A DNA stretch of 36,014 nucleotides from an uncultured Oscillochloris sp. (GTDB lineage: Bacteria > Chloroflexota > Chloroflexia > Chloroflexales > Chloroflexaceae): contig CAISPW010000225.1 of assembly GCA_903887465.1 (NCBI GenBank), positions 1-36,014 on the forward strand, read 5' to 3'. A program made the translations under genes and the position numbers. Under the pieces are notes generated by a model. The model made no database searches. It had not been told where the DNA came from and saw nothing but the letters and a program-made list of their open reading frames with translations. This document shows positions 30,722 to 36,014 of this stretch, piece by piece (within the stretch, counting starts at the first letter, position 1; each line of letters begins with the position of its first letter).

Positions 30722-33549
30722 ATGATCCGTCCGATCAGCTTACGCAGTTCCATCGCCCAGAGTACCGTGCTGCCGACGGCGGTACACACCAGCCAATCGC
30801 CCAGAGACAGCGAGGTTGTGCTGAATGCCTGCTGGAGCACCGGCACATACACCACCGCTATCTGGAGCGCCACCGAGAGCAGCACCGCCAGCCAGAGCCA
30901 GCGGTTCGCGCCCAGCTTGTGGAAGGCGCTGCGCCGCTCAAAGCGGGCGTTAAAGACGTTGAAGAGCTGGAAGAAGACCAAGGTGGTGAAGGCCAGGGTT
31001 TGCGCGTAGTGCGCCGATCCCTGCCCGCCAGGCAGCAGCCCGCCGGGCAGCGCCCAGTCCATCACGCCGAGGGTGCCAACGCCCATCACCGTGCCGATCA
31101 GCACGATGTCGCGCCAATCTCGCCCGCTGATCACATTGCTGCGCGGATCGCGCGGCGGCCTGGTCATCACATCGTGGTCGGCGGGCTCGACGCCGAGAGC
31201 CAGGGCGGGGGCCGAGTCGGTCAGCAGATTCACCCAGAGGATCTGGGTGGCCAGGAGCGGCACCACCACCGCCGAGCCAACCTCGGGCACGAGGCCGATC
31301 AGCTTGGCCAGCACCACCCCGAAAAACATGGTAAAAACCTCGCCGATGTTCGACGAGAGCAAGTAGCGCAGGAACTTCTGGATGTTGGCGAAGATTGAGC
31401 GGCCCTCCTCGACGGCGGCGACAATCGAGGCGAAGTTGTCGTCGGTGAGGATCATATCGGCGGCACCCTTGCTCACGTCGGTGCCGGTGATGCCCATGGC
31501 CACGCCGATGTCGGCCGCCTTGAGGGCCGGGGCGTCGTTCACGCCATCGCCGGTCATGGCGGCGATCTCGCCGTTGGCCTTGAGCGCACGCACAATGCGC
31601 AGCTTGTGTTCGGGGGCCACCCGCGCGAACACGCTGTGCGCGCCCACCGCCGTGCGCAAGGCCGCTTCGTCCATCTGCTCGATCTCGGCCCCGCGCACCG
31701 CCAGCGCCCCCGGCGCGGCGATGCCTAGCTCGGCGGCGATAGCCGCCGCCGTGGTCGGGTGGTCGCCAGTAATCATGATCGGGCGCACCCCGGCCAGCTT
31801 GGCCTCTTCCACCGCGCGGCGGGCCTCGGGGCGGGGCGGGTCGATCATCCCCAGCACACCGAGAAAGACCAACTGCTGCTCGAACGCCTCGCCCTGGATT
31901 GTAGATTGACTGCTGGCCGCAGCATCTGCAACCGGCAATCCAAAATCGGCCATCGGCAGCGTGCGGTAGGCCACGCCGAGGGTGCGCAGCGCCTCGCCCG
32001 CCAGGGACTCGACATCGGCCAGGATGGCCGCACGGCGGGCATCGGTCATAGGCCGCACCGCATTGCCGGCCTGCTCGAAGTCGCAGCGCGTGAGCATCAT
32101 ATCCGGGGCACCCTTGGCAAAGACCAACACCCGCTCACCGCGCTCGGCGTCGGTGTGGGTGGTGCTCATCAGCTTGCGCTCGGAGCTGAAGGGCACCTCG
32201 CCCACGCGCGGGAAGCGCTCGCTCAGGGCGGCGTCGGTCAGCCCGGCCTTGCGCGCAGCCACCAGGATGGCACCCTCGGTCGGGTCGCCCTGAATGATCC
32301 AGCGCCCGTCCTTGCGCACCAACCCGGCGTTATTGGCTAGGTTGGCGGCGCGCAGGGTCTTCTGCACCTCGCTACGCAGGGCCGGGTCGGCCAGGGGTGC
32401 GCCGTCGAGCAGCACCTCGCCCTCGGGGGCGTAGCCGATCCCGCTTAGGCCCACGCGGCCACCGGCGGTGATCACCGCCCGCACCGTCATCTCGTTCTTG
32501 GTCAGGGTGCCGGTCTTATCCGAGCAGATCACCGTGGTCGAGCCGAGCGTCTCCACCGCCGAGAGCTTGCGCACGATCACGTTGCGCCGGGCCATGCGCT
32601 GCATGCCCAGCGAGAGCACAATGGTGGTGATTGCGGTCAGACCCTCGGGCACCGCCGCCACGGCCAGGGAAACGCCAAGCAGCAGCACATCCACCAGTTC
32701 GCCGAGATCGCGCACGTGGTTGATCAGCACAATGGTGGCGCTCATGATCACGGCGATGATGATTACCACGACGCCGAGCAGCTTGCCGACCCGGTCGAGC
32801 TCCTTCTGGAGCGGGGTCGAGTCGCTCTGAGTCTCCTGGAGCGAGCCAGCGATCTTGCCAATCTCGCTGGCCGGGCCGGTGGCTGTGACCAGGGCGCGGC
32901 CGCGACCGGAGGCCACGGCGGTACCGCCAAAAACCATGTTCAGCCGGTCGCCGATGCTGGCCGTGCCGAGCATGGCGGCGCTATCTTTGGAGACGGGGCT
33001 GCTCTCGCCGGTGAGGGTTGACTCGGCCACGCGCATAGCGATTGACTCGATCACCCGGCCGTCGGCGGGCAAGGTGTCACCCTCCTCGATCAGCAGGATG
33101 TCGCCGGGCACAACCTCGGCGGTGGGGATCAGCTGCTGGACGCCGTCGCGCAGGACACGGGCGCTGGGCGAGGCCATGGCCTGAAGGGCGGCCACGGCCT
33201 GCTCGGCGCGGTTCTCCTGTACAAAGCCGAGCATACCATTGAGCAGGACAATCGCCAGGATGGTGATTGTCTCAAAGGGCAGCGGCTCATCGCGCTCGAT
33301 CAGCCAGGCCACAAACGAAATCAGCGTGGCGACCAGCAGCAGCCCGGTGAGCGGGTCGCGGAACTGGGCAAGGAATCGCCGCCAGGCGGGGGTAGGCGGC
33401 GGGGCGGGCAGTTCGTTGCGCCCGTGGCGAGCCAGCCGCTCGGCGGCGACGGCGGCGCTCAACCCGCAGGCTGGGCTGACGCCGAGGTCGACCAGGAGAT
33501 CATGCACCTCGCGGGTGTAGGGTGGCGAGGCCGTGCTGGTACTCGGCAT
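30718..33549 (-). CDS. P-type ATPase, type II (calcium-transporting-like)
   Basis: A 943-residue cation pump of the inner membrane. Order: N-terminal cation-ATPase domain, TGES (actuator, about 180), LAVAAVPEGLTAI in membrane helix 4 (about 296-307), SDKTGTLT with phosphorylated D344, TGDHPTTAAAIA and TGDGVNDAPALK in the hinge, then the C-terminal helices. The calcium-site residues of SERCA-type pumps are visible: PEGL in M4, SSNIGE in M5 and WVNLLTDSAPA in M6, supporting Ca2+ as cargo. About 20 extra residues (VADAAASSQSTIQGE) interrupt the nucleotide domain. The ATG at 33549 follows GGAG; it is divergent from tetR across a palindromic operator, so TetR control is likely. Confidence 0.93.
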   Translation of the reverse strand: MPSTSTASPPYTREVHDLLVDLGVSPACGLSAAVAAERLARHGRNELPAPPPTPAWRRFLAQFRDPLTGLLLVATLISFVAWLIERDEPLPFETITILAIVLLNGMLGFVQENRAEQAVAALQAMASPSARVLRDGVQQLIPTAEVVPGDILLIEEGDTLPADGRVIESIAMRVAESTLTGESSPVSKDSAAMLGTASIGDRLNMVFGGTAVASGRGRALVTATGPASEIGKIAGSLQETQSDSTPLQKELDRVGKLLGVVVIIIAVIMSATIVLINHVRDLGELVDVLLLGVSLAVAAVPEGLTAITTIVLSLGMQRMARRNVIVRKLSAVETLGSTTVICSDKTGTLTKNEMTVRAVITAGGRVGLSGIGYAPEGEVLLDGAPLADPALRSEVQKTLRAANLANNAGLVRKDGRWIIQGDPTEGAILVAARKAGLTDAALSERFPRVGEVPFSSERKLMSTTHTDAERGERVLVFAKGAPDMMLTRCDFEQAGNAVRPMTDARRAAILADVESLAGEALRTLGVAYRTLPMADFGLPVADAAASSQSTIQGEAFEQQLVFLGVLGMIDPPRPEARRAVEEAKLAGVRPIMITGDHPTTAAAIAAELGIAAPGALAVRGAEIEQMDEAALRTAVGAHSVFARVAPEHKLRIVRALKANGEIAAMTGDGVNDAPALKAADIGVAMGITGTDVSKGAADMILTDDNFASIVAAVEEGRSIFANIQKFLRYLLSSNIGEVFTMFFGVVLAKLIGLVPEVGSAVVVPLLATQILWVNLLTDSAPALALGVEPADHDVMTRPPRDPRSNVISGRDWRDIVLIGTVMGVGTLGVMDWALPGGLLPGGQGSAHYAQTLAFTTLVFFQLFNVFNARFERRSAFHKLGANRWLWLAVLLSVALQIAVVYVPVLQQAFSTTSLSLGDWLVCTAVGSTVLWAMELRKLIGRIM

Positions 33550-33579
33550 ATGTGGCTCCATAGGTTGAATTTTGGCCGA

Positions 33580-33635
33580 TTGACAGCTGGCGAAACCGAC
33601 GTAGAATAAATAAACCGACCGACGGTTTATTATTC
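33580..33635. promoter_or_regulatory. tetR promoter with overlapping TetR-type operator
   Basis: TTGACA (33580-33585), 16 bases, TAGAAT (33602-33607) point to tetR. A palindrome AATAAACCG-ACCGA-CGGTTTATT (33609-33631), extended outwards to GAATA/TATTC, covers the -10 and start region. It lies in the 104-base gap between the divergent tetR and P-ATPase genes, the place expected for a repressor acting on both. Confidence 0.7.
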
Positions 33636-33653
33636 TGTTCGAGGGGGGCACCC

Positions 33654-34352
33654 ATGGCGCGCACCGTCAACGAACACGAGTACGCCGTCAAGCGTGCGGA
33701 GATCCTCGCCGCCACCTGGCGGCTGATGTGCCGCAAGGGCTACGACCAGATCACGATCAAGGACATCCTCGACGAGTTAAAGATCTCGAAGGGAGCCTTC
33801 TACCACTACTTCGACTCAAAGCAAGATCTGCTTGAGGCGCTGCTGAATCGCCTGGAGCAAGAGCACGCACAGATCTTCGCCCTCATTGTACACGAACCCG
33901 ATCTACCGACGATCAGCCGACTTCAGCGCTACTTCGACCGCATCAGCCGCTGGAAGGTCGCGCAGAAGGCCAACCTGCTCTCGCTGCTGCGCAGTTGGTA
34001 CGCCGACGAGAACGCCGTCGTGCGGCTGCGGGCGCAGACCACGCTGCTCACGCACATCGGCCCGCTGCTCGGCGAACTGATCGCGCAGGGGGTGGCCGAG
34101 GGCGAACTGACGACGGACTTCCCTGACCTGGCCGGCACGATTGTTATCTCGATGCTGGTGGGACTGGGCGACGCCTTCGCCAGAATGCTGCTGACGCCCA
34201 CGCCGCAGCCGGACGCGCTCCCGGTCGCCGAGCGCATGGTCGCGGCCTATAACGACGCGCTGGAGCGCGTGCTGGGCGCGCGGCCCGGCTCCCTACAGCT
34301 GATCGACGCGGCGACAACCCGCACGTGGTTTGAGGCGGGAGGTGTTGTATGA
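33654..34352 (+). CDS. TetR-family regulator
   Basis: The 232 residues show a TetR DNA-binding domain (about 10-60: [50 protein letters not shown]) and a helical ligand-binding C-terminal part that was not assigned to a subfamily. The start is ATG 33654 with GAGGGGGG upstream. The stop overlaps the permease start (ATGA), so it leads an operon with the ABC exporter remains and probably represses it. The palindrome in its promoter suggests autoregulation, and the divergent P-ATPase may be a second target. The ligand is unknown. Confidence 0.92.
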   Translation: MARTVNEHEYAVKRAEILAATWRLMCRKGYDQITIKDILDELKISKGAFYHYFDSKQDLLEALLNRLEQEHAQIFALIVHEPDLPTISRLQRYFDRISRWKVAQKANLLSLLRSWYADENAVVRLRAQTTLLTHIGPLLGELIAQGVAEGELTTDFPDLAGTIVISMLVGLGDAFARMLLTPTPQPDALPVAERMVAAYNDALERVLGARPGSLQLIDAATTRTWFEAGGVV

Positions 34353-35265
34353 TTCAATCCATCACCCTGGCCTGGCGCAACATGTGGCGCAACTGGCGGC
34401 GCACGGTGATCGCCCTGGTGGCGATCATCCTCGGCGTGATCTTGCTGCTCTTCTTCGACGGCCTAATCACCGGCTCCGACCAGGCAATCTTCGGCAACGC
34501 GGTACGCTTCTACGGAGGCAACCTGCAGATCCACGCGCCGGGCTTCCGCGTGAAGGCCGCACACTACCCGCTGCTGCCCCTGGCGAACACCGACACGGTC
34601 ATCCAAACCGTCAAGGCCCAGCCGAATGTGCTGGCCGCCTCCGAGCGGATCAACACCGCCGGGATCGTCAGCAACCACGGCAACACCTTGCGCGTCGCCA
34701 TCACCGCGATCAACCCGGCGGTCGAGGCACCCCTGAGCCTCCAGGCCGAGAATATCGCCCAGGGCCGCTACCTGCGCCCCGAGGATCGCGACGTGATCGT
34801 GATCGGCAAGGGTATGGCCGACCTGCTGCAGGTGCAGGTGGGCGACCGGGTGAACCTGATCGGTCGCCGCAAAAACGAGTCGATGCGACAGCACACCATG
34901 ACCATCGTCGGCATCTACAATCTGGGCATGCCCGAGATCGAGAAGGGCATCGTCTATATGACCTTCGCCGACGCGCAGACGCTCTACAATCTGCGCGACC
35001 AGGCCACCGAGGCCGTGATCTTCCTGCAAAAGGTCGGCGGCGAAGATCGCCTGATGCGTGCGCTCCAGAGCGACCTGCCCAGCTACGAGGTGGACATCTG
35101 GCAGACCCTGCGCCCCGAGATCAGCCAGACGATGCAGACCAAGCTGGCCGTCACCACCTTCTTCGGAGTCGTCATCCTGCTGATCGCCGCCATCGGCATC
35201 CTCAACCTGATGCTGATGGCCTCATTCGAGCGCACCCGCGAGATGAGGGTCGTCACCTTACGCAG

Positions 35266-35272
<7 letters not shown>
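34349..35272 (+). pseudogene. ABC exporter permease, truncated (FtsX/MacB-like)
   Basis: The 307 residues cover the N-terminal membrane helix (about 17-40), the extracytoplasmic MacB-type domain and the second helix (about 268-292) up to the FERTREM line. A complete permease of this type goes on for about 100 residues with two more helices. Here the sequence changes to RVVTLRRC and stops, because it is joined to the middle of the neighbouring ATPase gene. Start ATG 34349 overlaps the tetR stop. With half of the membrane part lost, it is unlikely to transport. Confidence 0.85.
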
Positions 35273-35805
<533 letters not shown>

Positions 35806-35813
35806 GATGGAAA

Positions 35814-35858
35814 AAGCCCTTCTGTCCCAAGGCGAAAGCGCTTGGGACAGAAGGGCTT
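35814..35858. terminator. Strong hairpin terminator, best on the minus strand
   Basis: An 18-bp perfect stem (arms AAGCCCTTCTGTCCCAAG and complement) with a GCG-AAA-GCG type tip. On the minus strand five T follow, suiting a gene coming from beyond the right edge; on the plus strand a weaker CTTCTTCTGT follows, 8 bases after the ABC remnant stop. Confidence 0.75.
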
Positions 35859-35940
35859 CTTCTGTCATCCCCATCACCCCATCAGACAACCATGCGGCTC
35901 CGCCGCACAACACCCGATGAACATGGCCGCTGGTGTCGGA

Positions 35941-35971
35941 CTATCGGCTATCGGCTATCGGCTATCGGCTA
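35941..35971. repeat. Heptamer tandem repeat, unit CTATCGG x4.5
   Basis: Four exact CTATCGG units and a partial fifth lie in a stretch (35859-36014) with no gene that I can recognise. Confidence 0.85.
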
Positions 35972-36014
35972 TTTTCACGTTAGCCCGTCACTGATCATCG
36001 CTGGCGCTGATCAC

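Noticed and set aside
28163-31009. Long plus-strand open frames opposite polA and the yvcK-like gene (477 and 468 codons)
   Set aside because: They are a by-product of high GC and codon bias on the minus strand; polA and YvcK motifs on the other strand are decisive.
34330-35265. A continuous frame from a TTG at 34330 into the ABC ATPase remnant
   Set aside because: The first 310 codons are an Arg/Pro-rich off-frame reading of the permease gene, with no relation to ABC proteins.

Overview
The window looks like a piece of a high-GC bacterial chromosome, most probably Chloroflexota of the Chloroflexales type (filamentous phototroph relatives). This placement is inferred from gene content and protein style: SpoVS next to RNase Y, a NYN/OST-HTH protein with a long acidic tail, a RimI with a proline-rich insert, and many GC-rich intergenic hairpins. 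No rRNA, tRNA, CRISPR array or transposase was seen.

Layout. 78-3893 (minus) is a tightly overlapped operon for tetrahydrofolate synthesis, in transcription order PTPS-like gene, folK, folP, folC, folE. It has no folB, and the PTPS carries the combined CExxHGH motif expected of an enzyme that can replace FolB. 4236-6561 (minus) holds spoVS and rny, separated by a multi-hairpin repeat element. 7059-8625 (plus) has a two-repeat lipoprotein and rimI, and meets a minus-strand radical SAM gene (8675-9730) at a shared palindromic terminator. 9852-17796 (plus) has a near-leaderless glycosyltransferase, a NYN/OST-HTH protein behind a long leader, trpF, a metallophosphoesterase, a membrane-anchored cysteine-less Trm112-like protein, trpB, and a truncated cytosine methyltransferase with an unrelated-frame tail. 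17793-21301 (plus) has a lipid kinase, a phosphodiester glycosidase-domain protein and an orphan ParB. 21331-21965 (minus) is a trx-csoR type operon with a CsoR-like operator in a consensus promoter, divergent from a double UspA protein (22318-23265). A malic enzyme follows (23604-25322) behind heptamer arrays. 25542-33549 (minus) has a polyprenyl-phosphate type glycosyltransferase, polA, a YvcK/CofD-like gene and a calcium-type P-ATPase. 33654-35805 (plus) has a TetR regulator and the remains of an ABC exporter fused by deletion.

Three layers of non-coding structure stand out. (1) A dispersed element of about 145 bp (4 copies, one partial) whose central stem changes sequence from copy to copy but stays complementary. 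(2) Tandem arrays with a 7-bp period at six places, each with a different unit, some inside leaders, one forming a terminator stem and one coding for a protein N-terminus. (3) Palindromic insertions inside genes (polA, a glycosyltransferase).

Two gene groups show deletion scars (methyltransferase and ABC exporter). The promoters described are matches to the vegetative sigma-70 type consensus by eye; none was tested.
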